DNA from: UBA2897 sp036733925
GTDB taxonomy: Bacteria; Bacillota; Negativicutes; Selenomonadales; Selenomonadaceae
Assembly: GCA_036733925.1 (NCBI GenBank)
Contig: DAIMZO010000008.1
Span: 14,694 to 78,693 of the forward strand
Reading direction: 5' to 3'
Length of the DNA stretch: 64,000 nucleotides
The translations under genes and the position numbers were made by a program. This document shows positions 30,446-39,178 of the stretch, in pieces. Below the pieces are notes generated by a model, which was given only the letters and a program-made list of their open reading frames with translations, did not search any database and had not been told where the DNA came from. Positions within the stretch are counted from its first letter, which is position 1. Every line of letters begins with the position of its first letter.

Positions 30446-33400
30446 TTGTCTAAATTCTTTATTCATCGCCCGATTTTCGCTATCGTCATCGCCGTCATCA
30501 TCGTGATTCTCGGTGTGATTTCCGCGTTTCAGCTGCCGATTGCGCAGTACCCGCAGATCTCGCCGCCGACCATTTCCGTCGGCACGACGTACACGGGTGC
30601 AAACGCGAGTGTCGTCAACCAGACGGTCGCGCAGATCATCGAGGATCAGGTCAACGGCACGCAGGGCATGGATTATATGTCCTCGAACTCCGATGATACC
30701 GGCCGTTACAGCCTCAGTGTCGTGTTCAAGACCGGTACGGATGGCGATATGGACTCGGTCAAGGTGCAGAACAACGTTGCGGTAGCGACGTCCTCTCTGC
30801 CGACCGATGTACAGAACGTCGGCGTCACGACGCGCAAGAGCTCGCAGGATATGGCCTATATGATCGCAATGTATTCGCCGGACGGAACCTATGACCGCGC
30901 GTTCATGAAGAACTACGCCGATATCTATATGATGGACGCAATCAAGCGCGTAAAGGGCGTCGGCGATGTTCAGGTGTTCGGTTCGGACTATGCGATGCGC
31001 ATCTGGCTGAATCCGGACAAGCTGTCCGAATACGGCCTGACTATCGCGGATGTCACAGCGGCCATCAAGGAGCAGAACGTACAGGCTCCAGCCGGTACCG
31101 TCGGCGCTGCACCGGTCGAGAACGGACAGGAAAAGCAGTACACGGGCAAGATCAATGGCCGTCTCGTGACGCCGGAGCAGTTCGGCAACATCATCCTGAA
31201 GACGGATGCCGCTAACGGCGCGTTTGTCCGTCTGAAGGATGTTGCCCAGATTGAGACGGGGCAGAAGGCCAATAACATCGTTTCGAAATTCAACGGCTAT
31301 CCGGCTGTCGGCTTCGCCATCCAGATGACGTCCGATGCAAACGCGATGGAGACGGTCAACGGGGTCAAGCAGGTCATTGCCGAGTCGGAGAAGAACCTGC
31401 CGCCAAACCTCAAGATGTCCGAGGTATTCGACTCGACGAATTACATCAAGGCATCCATCGCCGAGGTGCTTGAGACATTCGTTGAAGCACTCGCACTCGT
31501 CGTGCTCGTCATCTTCATCTTCCTGCAGAATTGGCGCGCGACAATCATCCCAGTGCTCGCCGTTCCGGTCTCGCTGATCGGTACGCTCGCTGCGTTCATC
31601 GTGCTGGATTTCTCCATCAATACGCTGACGCTGTTCGCGATGGTCCTCGCCATCGGCCTCGTCGTCGATGATGCAATCGTCGTCATCGAGAACGTCGAGA
31701 AGCACATGGAGGAAGGCCTCGAGGTCGTCGATGCGACGGAGCGCGCAATGGACGAGGTGCAGGGCCCGGTCGTGGCCATTGCATTCGTCCTCGCGGCGGT
31801 ATTCGTACCGGTCGCGTTCCTCGGCGGCATGACGGGCGTCCTGTACAAACAGTTCGCCCTGACCATCGCAATCTCGATGGCGCTGTCTGCGTTTATCGCA
31901 CTGACGCTGACACCAGCACTGTGCGCATTGATCTTGAAACGGCGCGATCCAGAGGCAGAGCAGAAAGGCGTCCTCGGCCGTTTCTTCGGCGCGTTCAACC
32001 GCTGGTTTGAACGCACGAAGCGCGGCTACCTCGGCATCGTCGCGAAATTCATCCGTCACGCGCGTTATGCGCTGCTGTTCATGGTCATCGTCTGCGGCAT
32101 CGCGGGCTTCATGTATATGAAGATTCCGTCGACTTTCGTACCAGATGAGGATCAGGGCTATCTGATGACATCCGTAAGCCTGCCAGAGGGTACGTCCATC
32201 AACCAGACGCAAAAGACGATGGACAAACTCGCGAGGGCGGCAAAAGAGCAGGTTCCGAAGGTCCAGAGCGTCATGTCGATTACGGGCTTCGATATCCTGT
32301 CGTTCGGCTCGAAGCCGAGCGCCGGCATGGTGACGCTCGGCATGGAAGACTGGTCACAGCGTCCGGGTGATCAGTATTCGGTCAGCACGGCGGTCAAGAA
32401 GATGTTCGCAATCGGTGCGCAGGTTGCACCGGAGGCGACGGTCATCGCGATGAACCCGCCGGCATTGCCGGGCCTCGGTACATTCGGCGGCTGGACGATG
32501 CAGCTGCAGGATAAGACCGGTCATACGGATCAGGAGCTCAACGAAATCACGAACAAGATTGTCGCGGCCGCGAACCAGCGTCCGGAACTCAAGGGCGTGC
32601 GCACGACGTACAAGATCAATTCACCGTCCATCCAGTACGAGATCGACCGCGACCGTGTCAAGAACCTCGGCGTATCGCTTTCCGATGTGTTCACGGCGAT
32701 GCAGGTCAACTACGGCGGCATGCAGGTCAACGACTTCAACCAGTTCGGCCGCTCCTATAAGGTCATGTTGCAGTCGGATCTGCAGTACCGCAAAGATGCC
32801 GATGCCGCGAAGTTCGTTTTCGTCCGGAGTTCGAAGGGCACGATGGTGCCGCTCGATACCTTGCTGAAGCCGAAGATGACCAGCGGACCGACGCAGATTT
32901 CCCGCTTCAATGGCACCCGCGCTGTACAGATTCAGGGCAACGCTGCGGATGGATATTCCTCCGGACAGGCCATGAACGCAATCCAGCAGGTTGTCCAGGA
33001 GCAGGCTCCGACCGGATTCAATGTCGAGTGGTCCGGCCAGAGCCGCGAGGAGAAGAACGCATCGAATTCGACGGTCAAAGTCCTCGCACTGGCGCTTATC
33101 TTCGTATTTCTGTGCCTCGCCGCTCTCTATGAGAGCTGGAGCGTGCCGTTCGCGGTGTTGCTCACGGTGCCGACCGGCGTCATGGGTGCGCTTGTCTCGG
33201 AGTACGGCCTGTCGATCGCTGAGGCCATGTTCGGTCATGTGAATGCAGGATTGGTGAACAGCGTCTACATGCAGATTGGTATCATCATGATCATCGGTCT
33301 TGCTGCGAAGAACGCCATCCTGATTGTCGAGTTCGCGAAGGTCCGCGTGGATCATGGCATGGAGCCGGTTAAGGCAGCCATCGAGGCCGCTGGCCTGCGC

Positions 33401-33643
33401 CTGCGCCCAATCCTGATGACGTCGTTCGCGTTCATCATCGGCTGCCTGCCGCTCGCCGTAGCGACGGGCGCCGGCGCTGCCGCACGTAACGGCATGGGCG
33501 TCGCGGTTGTTGGCGGCATGCTATTCGCGACGAGCCTCGGTATCTTCCTGATTCCGGTATTCTTCGTACTGACGGAGTGGATTGCCGTGAAACTCGGCAT
33601 CCAGAAGCCGGTCAAGAAGCGCCAGGCCACGGAATATATGTAA
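30446..33643 (+). CDS. RND multidrug efflux pump, HAE-1 family (AcrB/MexB-like)
   Basis: 1065 residues, 12 TM helices, two large periplasmic loops. TTG start: SKFFIHRPIFAIVIAVIIVI, then LPIAQYPQISPPTISV. Proton-relay Asp pair in TM4 (GLVVDDAIVVIENVEKHM), GGMTGVLYKQFALTIAIS, FVPDEDQGYLM opening the second half, and the TM10-11 Lys region (GLAAKNAILIVEFAK). No outer-membrane TolC-like gene follows in the window; the next gene is recA after a terminator. Likely exports hydrophobic drugs, bile or detergents, using the proton gradient. Confidence 0.96.
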   Translation: MSKFFIHRPIFAIVIAVIIVILGVISAFQLPIAQYPQISPPTISVGTTYTGANASVVNQTVAQIIEDQVNGTQGMDYMSSNSDDTGRYSLSVVFKTGTDGDMDSVKVQNNVAVATSSLPTDVQNVGVTTRKSSQDMAYMIAMYSPDGTYDRAFMKNYADIYMMDAIKRVKGVGDVQVFGSDYAMRIWLNPDKLSEYGLTIADVTAAIKEQNVQAPAGTVGAAPVENGQEKQYTGKINGRLVTPEQFGNIILKTDAANGAFVRLKDVAQIETGQKANNIVSKFNGYPAVGFAIQMTSDANAMETVNGVKQVIAESEKNLPPNLKMSEVFDSTNYIKASIAEVLETFVEALALVVLVIFIFLQNWRATIIPVLAVPVSLIGTLAAFIVLDFSINTLTLFAMVLAIGLVVDDAIVVIENVEKHMEEGLEVVDATERAMDEVQGPVVAIAFVLAAVFVPVAFLGGMTGVLYKQFALTIAISMALSAFIALTLTPALCALILKRRDPEAEQKGVLGRFFGAFNRWFERTKRGYLGIVAKFIRHARYALLFMVIVCGIAGFMYMKIPSTFVPDEDQGYLMTSVSLPEGTSINQTQKTMDKLARAAKEQVPKVQSVMSITGFDILSFGSKPSAGMVTLGMEDWSQRPGDQYSVSTAVKKMFAIGAQVAPEATVIAMNPPALPGLGTFGGWTMQLQDKTGHTDQELNEITNKIVAAANQRPELKGVRTTYKINSPSIQYEIDRDRVKNLGVSLSDVFTAMQVNYGGMQVNDFNQFGRSYKVMLQSDLQYRKDADAAKFVFVRSSKGTMVPLDTLLKPKMTSGPTQISRFNGTRAVQIQGNAADGYSSGQAMNAIQQVVQEQAPTGFNVEWSGQSREEKNASNSTVKVLALALIFVFLCLAALYESWSVPFAVLLTVPTGVMGALVSEYGLSIAEAMFGHVNAGLVNSVYMQIGIIMIIGLAAKNAILIVEFAKVRVDHGMEPVKAAIEAAGLRLRPILMTSFAFIIGCLPLAVATGAGAAARNGMGVAVVGGMLFATSLGIFLIPVFFVLTEWIAVKLGIQKPVKKRQATEYM

Positions 33644-33650
33644 TTTCCAA

Positions 33651-33666
33651 CCAATCGTCCGATTGG
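33651..33666. other. 16-bp palindrome after the RND pump gene
   Basis: CCAATCG-TC-CGATTGG, 7 bases after the stop, just before the terminator. May add to transcript-end structure. Confidence 0.35.
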
Positions 33667-33671
33667 ATTCT

Positions 33672-33705
33672 AAAGAGTCTCTGTCTATTGGCAGAGGCTC
33701 TTTTT
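33672..33705 (+). terminator. Terminator after the RND operon
   Basis: AAGAGTCTCTG pairs with CAGAGGCTCTT (one G-U), followed by T5. Confidence 0.8.
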
Positions 33706-33709
33706 CTAC

Positions 33710-33738
33710 TTGTCAAAGATAGAGAAATCCGTTATAAT
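33710..33738 (+). promoter_or_regulatory. Predicted promoter of recA-recX
   Basis: TTGTCA (33710-33715), 17-base spacer, TATAAT (33733-33738). I see no Bacillus-type LexA box (GAAC-N4-GTTC) between here and the start codon, so SOS control is not evident. Confidence 0.8.
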
Positions 33739-33789
33739 GGATAAAGACTGAAACATTCAGAGAGTTTTCGTTCGAAAGGAGCGATTTAC

Positions 33790-34872
33790 TTGGCACAGGA
33801 TAAAAAAGATGACCGCAAGGAAGCCCTTGCGGCTGCGATGAAGCAGATCGAGAAGGATTTCGGCAAGGGCTCGATCATGCGTCTCGGCGATGCGAAGGCG
33901 AACATGAACGTCGAAGTAATCTCGACGGGCATCCTGCCGCTCGACATCGCGCTCGGCGTCGGCGGCATCCCGCGCGGGCGCATCATCGAGGTCTACGGCC
34001 CGGAGTCTTCCGGTAAGACGACGGTCGCGCTGCACATGATCGCGGAGGCGCAGAAAAACGGCGGCATCGCGGCCTTCATCGATGCGGAGCACGCGCTTGA
34101 CCCGGTCTACGCGCAGAAGCTCGGCGTCAACATCGACGACCTGCTGATCTCGCAGCCGGATACCGGCGAGCAGGCACTCGACATCGTCGACGCGCTCGTG
34201 CGCAGCGGTGCTATTGACATCATCGTCGTCGACTCGGTCGCGGCCCTCGTGCCGAAAGCCGAGATTGAGGGCGATATGGGCGACTCGCATGTCGGCCTGC
34301 AGGCGCGCCTCATGAGTCAGGCCATGCGCAAGCTCACGGGCATCATCGCGAAATCGCGCACGGTCGCGATTTTCATCAACCAGATCCGCGAGAAGGTCGG
34401 CGTGATGTTCGGCAACCCGGAGACGACGACGGGCGGCCGCGCGCTGAAATTCTATTCGTCGGTCCGCCTTGACGTCCGCCGCATCGACCAGATCAAGCAG
34501 GGCACGGATGTCATCGGCAACCGCACGCGCATCAAGGTCGTCAAGAACAAAGTCGCGCCGCCGTTCCGCACCGCGGAATTCGACATCATGTACGGCGAGG
34601 GCGTCTCGAAGCTCTCGAGCCTCATCGACATGGGCGTCGATATGGATATTGTGGATAAGAGCGGCGCCTGGTTCTCGTATAACGGCGAGCGTCTCGGCCA
34701 GGGCAAGGAAAACGCGAAACAGGTTCTGCGCGACCGTCCGGAACTCGCCGAGGAGATCGAGGCGAAGATCCGCGCGAAACTTGTGCCGCAGGAGGAAGAG
34801 GGGCCAACGAACGCGGCCTCAGAGAACGCCGAGCTCACGCTGAAGGCAGAAGGCAAGTCCGATGCCGAGTAA
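33790..34872 (+). CDS. recA: RecA recombinase
   Basis: 360 residues; strand exchange and SOS co-protease. TTG start after AAAGGAG. Walker A GPESSGKT at 70-77, KQIEKDFGKGSIMRLGD, LIVVDSVAALVPKAE-type Walker B (IIVVDSVAALVP), loop L2 region INQIREKVGVMFGNPETTTGG. C-terminal acidic tail present. Overlaps recX by 11 bases. Confidence 0.97.
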   Translation: MAQDKKDDRKEALAAAMKQIEKDFGKGSIMRLGDAKANMNVEVISTGILPLDIALGVGGIPRGRIIEVYGPESSGKTTVALHMIAEAQKNGGIAAFIDAEHALDPVYAQKLGVNIDDLLISQPDTGEQALDIVDALVRSGAIDIIVVDSVAALVPKAEIEGDMGDSHVGLQARLMSQAMRKLTGIIAKSRTVAIFINQIREKVGVMFGNPETTTGGRALKFYSSVRLDVRRIDQIKQGTDVIGNRTRIKVVKNKVAPPFRTAEFDIMYGEGVSKLSSLIDMGVDMDIVDKSGAWFSYNGERLGQGKENAKQVLRDRPELAEEIEAKIRAKLVPQEEEGPTNAASENAELTLKAEGKSDAE

Positions 34873-35383
34873 GTACTGGAACCTCGAGACTGGCGAGGAG
34901 GAGAGCGTCGAGCGCAAACGCCGCCGCCCGAAGAAGACGGCGCTCATGGCGGCGGTGGATATCCTCGCACGGCAGGAGCAGAGCGAGAAGAAGCTCCGCG
35001 AGAAGCTGGGGCGCAAGGAATACGGGGATGAGGAAATCGACGCGGCCATCGAGCGGCTCAAGGAGAAGCATTACCTCTGTGATGCCGACGCCTGCGCGCG
35101 GCAGTTCGAGTTCCTCTACAACGAGAGCCGTTCATCGGTGAGGCAGATCTGCATGAAGCTCATGCAGCGCGGTTTCCCGCGCAATCTCGTGCAGTCCTGC
35201 GTGCCGCGTGATACCTATGAGCGCGAGAAGGCGGCGGCACTGCGCGTGCTCGAGATCCAGTATAAGCCGGACAAGGATCCGAAGAAGCTGCTCGCGAGCC
35301 TTTACCGCAAGGGCTTCGACAGCTCGGCCATCCGCGCGGCGGTCGACGAATATACGTCCGGCGCGGAGCAGAACATGGAGTAA
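34862..35383 (+). CDS. recX: RecX, regulator of RecA
   Basis: 173 residues, three-helix repeats typical of RecX: ALMAAVDILARQEQSEKKLREKL, then YGDEEIDAAIERLKEKHYL and RSSVRQICMKLMQRGF. It caps RecA filaments. Starts inside recA in another frame (coupled). The N-terminal 25 residues are basic and variable. Confidence 0.92.
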   Translation: MPSKYWNLETGEEESVERKRRRPKKTALMAAVDILARQEQSEKKLREKLGRKEYGDEEIDAAIERLKEKHYLCDADACARQFEFLYNESRSSVRQICMKLMQRGFPRNLVQSCVPRDTYEREKAAALRVLEIQYKPDKDPKKLLASLYRKGFDSSAIRAAVDEYTSGAEQNME

Positions 35384-35395
35384 GAGGATGTTTTC

Positions 35396-35424
35396 ATTCC
35401 CGGAAAAACTTTTCCGGGAATTTT
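35396..35424 (+). terminator. Terminator after recX
   Basis: Perfect 12-bp stem ATTCCCGGAAAA / TTTTCCGGGAAT with a 2-base tip and T4 tail. The guaA -10 box (TATAAT, 35429-35434) follows at once. Confidence 0.88.
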
Positions 35425-35428
35425 ATGC

Positions 35429-35434
35429 TATAAT
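35429..35434 (+). promoter_or_regulatory. -10 box of guaA
   Basis: TATAAT, 45 bases before the guaA start; the matching -35 falls inside the recX terminator stem and is not clear. The leader is too short for a purine riboswitch. Confidence 0.5.
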
Positions 35435-35478
35435 AAAAGTTATAGTTTTATGTATCGATCCGAGGGAGGAAAAGTATC

Positions 35479-37038
35479 TTGAACGAAATGGCAAACGAGA
35501 GCATTCTCGTCCTGGATTTTGGCGGCCAGTACAACCAGCTGATCGCACGCCGCGTGCGCGAGGATCACGTCTACTGCGAAGTGCATCCATCGACGATGTC
35601 CCTGGCGGAAATCCAGAAGATGGCCCCGAAAGGCATCATCCTGACCGGTGGCCCGAACAGCGTCTACAAAGCAGATTCCGTGACCTGCGACCCGAAACTC
35701 TTTTCGCTCGGGATCCCGGTGCTCGGCATCTGCTACGGCTCGCAGCTCATGGCGCATCTGCTCGGCGGCAGCGTCAAGACGGCGCCGACGAGCGAGTACG
35801 GTAAGACGGTCGTCAGCCTTACGCCAGCAGCATCCGCGTCGAAGCTGCTCCAGGGCGTCGATGATGAGACGGTCTGCTGGATGAGCCATACCGACTACAT
35901 CGAGCAGGCGCCGGAGGGCTTCACCGTCACGGCGGAGACGCCGGTCTGCCCGGTCGCCGCGATGGAGAATGCGGACCGGAAGCTCTACGCGACGCAGTTC
36001 CATCCCGAGGTCATGCATACGGCGCAGGGCAAGCTCATGCTCAAGAACTTCGTCTACAGCGTCTGCGGCTGCAAGGGCGACTGGCGCATGGGCGACTTCA
36101 TCGCGCGCACGGTCGAGAAGCTCCGCGCGAAGATCGGCAATGGCCGCGCGCTCTGCGCGCTTTCGGGCGGCGTGGATTCGTCGGTCGCGGCCGTCCTGCT
36201 CTCGAAAGCCATCGGCAAGCAGCTGACCTGCGTCTTCGTCGACCACGGCCTGCTCCGCAAAGACGAGGGCGACCAGGTCGAGTCCGTATTCGGCGAGGGC
36301 GGCTCCTACGACCTCCAGTTCGTGCGTGTCAACGCGAAAGACCGCTTCTACGCGAAACTCAAGGGCGTAATCGAGCCGGAGCGCAAGCGCAAGATTATCG
36401 GTGAGGAATTCATCCGCGTCTTCGAGGAAGAGGCGAAGAAGATCGGCGCCGTCGATTACCTCGTGCAGGGGACGATTTACCCGGACGTCATCGAGAGCGG
36501 CCTCGGCAACTCGGCAACTATCAAATCGCATCACAACGTCGGCGGCCTGCCGGACTACGTCGATTTCAAGGAGATTGTCGAGCCGCTGCGCCTGCTGTTC
36601 AAAGATGAGGTACGCGAGGTCGGCCGCGAGCTCGGCCTGCCCGATTACCTCGTGAACCGCCAGCCGTTCCCGGGCCCGGGCCTAGGCATCCGCATCATCG
36701 GCGATGTCACGGAGGAGAAAGTCAAGATCGTACAGGAAGCCGACGCCATCTACCGCGAGGAGGTCGCGAAGGCCGGCGCCGACAAGAACCTCGGCCAGTA
36801 CTTCGCCGCGCTCACGAACATGCGCTCCGTCGGCGTCATGGGCGACGGACGCACCTACGACTATGCCATCGCCCTGCGCGCCGTCATGACCAGTGACTTC
36901 ATGACCGCCGAGAGCGCGCAGCTCCCATGGGAAGTCCTGCAGAAGACCACGAGCCGCATCGTCAACGAAGTCAAAGGCGTCAACCGTGTGCTCTACGACT
37001 GCACCGGAAAACCGCCAGCAACCATCGAATTCGAATGA
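35479..37038 (+). CDS. guaA: GMP synthase (glutamine-hydrolysing)
   Basis: 519 residues; XMP + ATP + Gln to GMP. N-terminal class-I amidotransferase with C85 in LGICYGSQ and the His/Glu in TQFHPEVMHT; ATP-pyrophosphatase P-loop ALSGGVDSSVAAVL; C-terminal dimer domain ending DCTGKPPATIEFE. TTG start 8 bases after GGGAGGA; an ATG three codons later is possible. Single-gene unit. Confidence 0.96.
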   Translation: MNEMANESILVLDFGGQYNQLIARRVREDHVYCEVHPSTMSLAEIQKMAPKGIILTGGPNSVYKADSVTCDPKLFSLGIPVLGICYGSQLMAHLLGGSVKTAPTSEYGKTVVSLTPAASASKLLQGVDDETVCWMSHTDYIEQAPEGFTVTAETPVCPVAAMENADRKLYATQFHPEVMHTAQGKLMLKNFVYSVCGCKGDWRMGDFIARTVEKLRAKIGNGRALCALSGGVDSSVAAVLLSKAIGKQLTCVFVDHGLLRKDEGDQVESVFGEGGSYDLQFVRVNAKDRFYAKLKGVIEPERKRKIIGEEFIRVFEEEAKKIGAVDYLVQGTIYPDVIESGLGNSATIKSHHNVGGLPDYVDFKEIVEPLRLLFKDEVREVGRELGLPDYLVNRQPFPGPGLGIRIIGDVTEEKVKIVQEADAIYREEVAKAGADKNLGQYFAALTNMRSVGVMGDGRTYDYAIALRAVMTSDFMTAESAQLPWEVLQKTTSRIVNEVKGVNRVLYDCTGKPPATIEFE

Positions 37039-37057
37039 ATCCCATATCTGCAATCCG

Positions 37058-37089
37058 CAAGTCCACCGATAGGGTGGGCTTGTTTTTTT
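37058..37089 (+). terminator. Terminator after guaA
   Basis: CAAGTCCACC against GGTGGGCTTG (one G-U) with a T7 tract. Confidence 0.9.
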
Positions 37090-37099
37090 ATGCCTGGAG

Positions 37100-37120
37100 G
37101 AAAATATTTCCAATATTTTC
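37100..37120. promoter_or_regulatory. 9-bp inverted repeat abutting the mraZ -35 box
   Basis: GAAAATATT and AATATTTTC separated by TCC, ending at the base before TTGCAA. Its place suggests an operator or an UP-like AT-rich element for the dcw promoter. Confidence 0.4.
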
Positions 37121-37149
37121 TTGCAAAAAGAGGAATTTTCTGCTATAAA
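37121..37149 (+). promoter_or_regulatory. Predicted promoter of the dcw cluster (mraZ)
   Basis: TTGCAA (37121-37126), 17-base spacer, TATAAA (37144-37149). Confidence 0.75.
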
Positions 37150-37162
37150 AAGAATAGGAAAA

Positions 37163-37185
37163 GTGGTGGATTGTGGGGGATTGTG
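37163..37185 (+). promoter_or_regulatory. Candidate MraZ-binding direct repeats
   Basis: GTGGTGGATT then GTGGGGGATT then GTG: direct repeats at exactly 10-base period between the promoter and the mraZ start. MraZ of E. coli and mycoplasmas binds TGGGA-type boxes at 10-base spacing in its own leader, so this is a likely autoregulatory site. Confidence 0.65.
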
Positions 37186-37216
37186 TCACAATTTGCCAAA
37201 AGGGTGGTGATGAAGG

Positions 37217-37654
37217 ATGTTTATGGGCGAGTACGTGCACGCCATCGATGCGAAGGGGCGCGTGATCCTGCCGGCCGATTTCCGCGCGGAACTCGGCGTA
37301 TCCTTCATCCTGACCAAGGGCCTTGATAAATGCCTGTTCCTGTATGCGCAGGCCGAGTGGGAGGCGCTCGCGGAGAAACTCCGTGCGCTGCCGCTCGCGA
37401 AGCCGGAGGCGCGCGCGATTGTCCGGTTCTTCTTCTCGGGCGCGCGGACGCTTGAATGCGACAAGCAGGGGAGGTTCCTGATCCCGGCGAACCTGCGCAA
37501 CTACGCGGACATCGCGCTGCGGCAGGACGTCGTGCTGACCGGCACGGACAACCGCATCGAGGTCTGGAGTAGGGATCAGTGGAACCGCTACAGCGAGGAA
37601 GTCGAGCCGGATGTCACGGCTATCGCGGCGTCGCTTTCGGGGCTGGGTATCTGA
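37217..37654 (+). CDS. mraZ: MraZ, transcriptional regulator of the dcw cluster
   Basis: 145 residues, two AbrB-like DXXXR swapped-hairpin domains: MFMGEYVHAIDAKGRVILPADFR and LECDKQGRFLIPANLRNYA. Ring-forming DNA-binding protein. The conserved MGEY start could be two codons later. First gene of the dcw cluster. Confidence 0.95.
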   Translation: MFMGEYVHAIDAKGRVILPADFRAELGVSFILTKGLDKCLFLYAQAEWEALAEKLRALPLAKPEARAIVRFFFSGARTLECDKQGRFLIPANLRNYADIALRQDVVLTGTDNRIEVWSRDQWNRYSEEVEPDVTAIAASLSGLGI

Positions 37655-37694
37655 GGTATCGGATATTTTCTGAATGTGGAAAGGGGGGCAGTCC

Positions 37695-38666
37695 ATGGTG
37701 GAATTCCATCACGTCAGCGTGATGCTTGAGGAGACCGTGCAGGGACTCGTAACCAATCTGGACGGCACGTATGTGGACTGCACCCTCGGCGGTGCGGGGC
37801 ATTCGCACCGCATCACGGAGCTCTTGCACGAGGACGGGCGGCTCATCGGCATCGACCAGGATGAGGAGGCCATCGCGGCTGCGCGCGAGCGCCTGAAGGA
37901 CGCTCGTTGCCGCGTCGATATCGTGCACGACAATTTCCGCCATCTCGAGACGGTTCTCGCGGATGAGGAAGCCCCGGAGGCGGACGGCGTGCTGTTCGAT
38001 CTTGGGGTAAGCTCGCATCAGATCGATACGGCAGAGCGCGGCTTTTCCTATATGCACGACGCGAAGCTCGATATGCGCATGGATCCGGAGGCCGGCTTCT
38101 CGGCCTACGATGTCGTGAACACCTACAGCGAGCAGGATCTCGAGCGCATCTTCCACGACTACGGCGAGGAGCGGTGGGCGAAGCGCATCGCGAAATTCAT
38201 CGTCGCGGAGCGGTCAGAAAAGCGCATCGAGACGACGGGCGAGCTCGTCGATGTGATCTGCAAGGCCGTGCCGAAAGCCGTGCGCCGCGAGGAAAACGGC
38301 CACCCGGCCAAGCGCGTGTTCCAGGCCATCCGCATCGAGGTCAACGACGAGCTCGGCATCCTCGAGCAGGCATTCCGCACGGCGGTTCGGCATCTGAAGC
38401 CAGGCGGGCGCATCGCAATCTTGACGTTCCACTCGCTCGAGGACCGCATCGCGAAGCGCACGCTGCGCGAGCTGGCGCGCGGCTGCATCTGTCCGCCAGA
38501 GCTTCCGGTCTGCGTCTGTCACCACCATCCGGAAATCCGATTGCTCGGCAAGCCACGCAAGGCATCGAAGGAGGAGCTCGCGGCGAACTCGCGCGCGAAG
38601 AGCGCGAAGCTCCGCATCGCGGAGAAGCTGCCACCCTATGAAGAGAAAGAAAGGGGGAAGGACTGA
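37695..38666 (+). CDS. rsmH: 16S rRNA (cytosine(1402)-N4)-methyltransferase
   Basis: 323 residues. ATG at 37695 behind AAGGGGGG gives the conserved EFHHVSVMLEETVQGL; an in-frame ATG at 37674 is less likely. YVDCTLGGAGHS, LFDLGVSSHQID, DMRMDP, VFQAIRIEVNDEL and LTFHSLEDRIAK are all present. Overlaps ftsL by one base. Confidence 0.96.
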   Translation: MVEFHHVSVMLEETVQGLVTNLDGTYVDCTLGGAGHSHRITELLHEDGRLIGIDQDEEAIAAARERLKDARCRVDIVHDNFRHLETVLADEEAPEADGVLFDLGVSSHQIDTAERGFSYMHDAKLDMRMDPEAGFSAYDVVNTYSEQDLERIFHDYGEERWAKRIAKFIVAERSEKRIETTGELVDVICKAVPKAVRREENGHPAKRVFQAIRIEVNDELGILEQAFRTAVRHLKPGGRIAILTFHSLEDRIAKRTLRELARGCICPPELPVCVCHHHPEIRLLGKPRKASKEELAANSRAKSAKLRIAEKLPPYEEKERGKD

Positions 38667-39037
38667 TGCTTGCCAGACAGGAAGAACCCTTGTCCCATGA
38701 GCAGGAGGAACGGAAACTCCTGCGCGAGAAGTCCAAAGAACCCCTTTACCGCATGGTGCTGAACACGAGGTTCCGCTCGCATTGCCGGACGCTTTTCCTC
38801 GTCGCCGCCGCGCTCGCGATGGCTGTGACCATCCAGAGCGGCATCAGCGCGAGCCGCGGCTACAAGCTGATCGCCGTGCAGAGGCAGGCCGACGAGGTGG
38901 AGCGCGAGAACGCGCGGCTGCGCATCGAGATCGCGCAGATGAAGTCGCCGGAGCGCATCAAATCCATCGCGCAGGATCAGCTCGGCATGCAGGTGCCGAA
39001 AAAAACCTATTTTGCACATGACTCCGGGAATCCTTGA
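38666..39037 (+). CDS. ftsL: FtsL-like septum protein
   Basis: 123 residues, bitopic: cytoplasmic charged 1-40, one TM segment about 43-62 (TLFLVAAALAMAVTIQSGI), then a coiled coil (VQRQADEVERENARLRIEIAQM) and the SPERIKSIAQDQLGM end typical of FtsL/DivIC. Assigned from position and shape, since FtsL sequences vary. Normally ftsI/spoVD follows; here a terminator and murE do. Confidence 0.85.
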   Translation: MLARQEEPLSHEQEERKLLREKSKEPLYRMVLNTRFRSHCRTLFLVAAALAMAVTIQSGISASRGYKLIAVQRQADEVERENARLRIEIAQMKSPERIKSIAQDQLGMQVPKKTYFAHDSGNP

Positions 39038-39048
39038 TACGGAGTACG

Positions 39049-39085
39049 GGAAAGAGGCTGCAGGAGCAGGACTCTTTCCTTATTT
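39049..39085 (+). terminator. Terminator between ftsL and murE
   Basis: GGAAAGAG..CTGC-AGGA-GCAG..CTCTTTCC with TTATTTT tail. It divides the dcw cluster where ftsI is missing. Confidence 0.75.
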
Positions 39086-39122
39086 TACGTTATAGGGGCT
39101 ATGCTTTTTCTGCTATACGGTT

Positions 39123-39128
39123 TATAAT
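39123..39128 (+). promoter_or_regulatory. -10 box of the murE operon
   Basis: TATAAT, 51 bases before the murE start; the -35 at 17 bases (TATGCT) is poor. A new transcript start is expected because a terminator precedes it. Confidence 0.5.
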
Positions 39129-39178
39129 AGGGGAGGCTCCGCGTGAAGCGGGGACCGCATAGAGGAGGAAATGACTTT

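Noticed and set aside
29192..32212. A 1006-codon open frame on the minus strand, opposite the RND adaptor and pump genes
   Set aside because: Its residues are the low-complexity Arg/Asp/His/Leu pattern produced by the strong GC third-position bias of the sense genes; no domain is visible, and the + strand genes are unmistakable.
33739..33789. A LexA/SOS box upstream of recA
   Set aside because: No GAAC-N4-GTTC-type dyad is present between promoter and start.
35425..35478. A purine riboswitch in the guaA leader
   Set aside because: Only about 40 bases separate the -10 box from the start, too short for the aptamer and expression platform.
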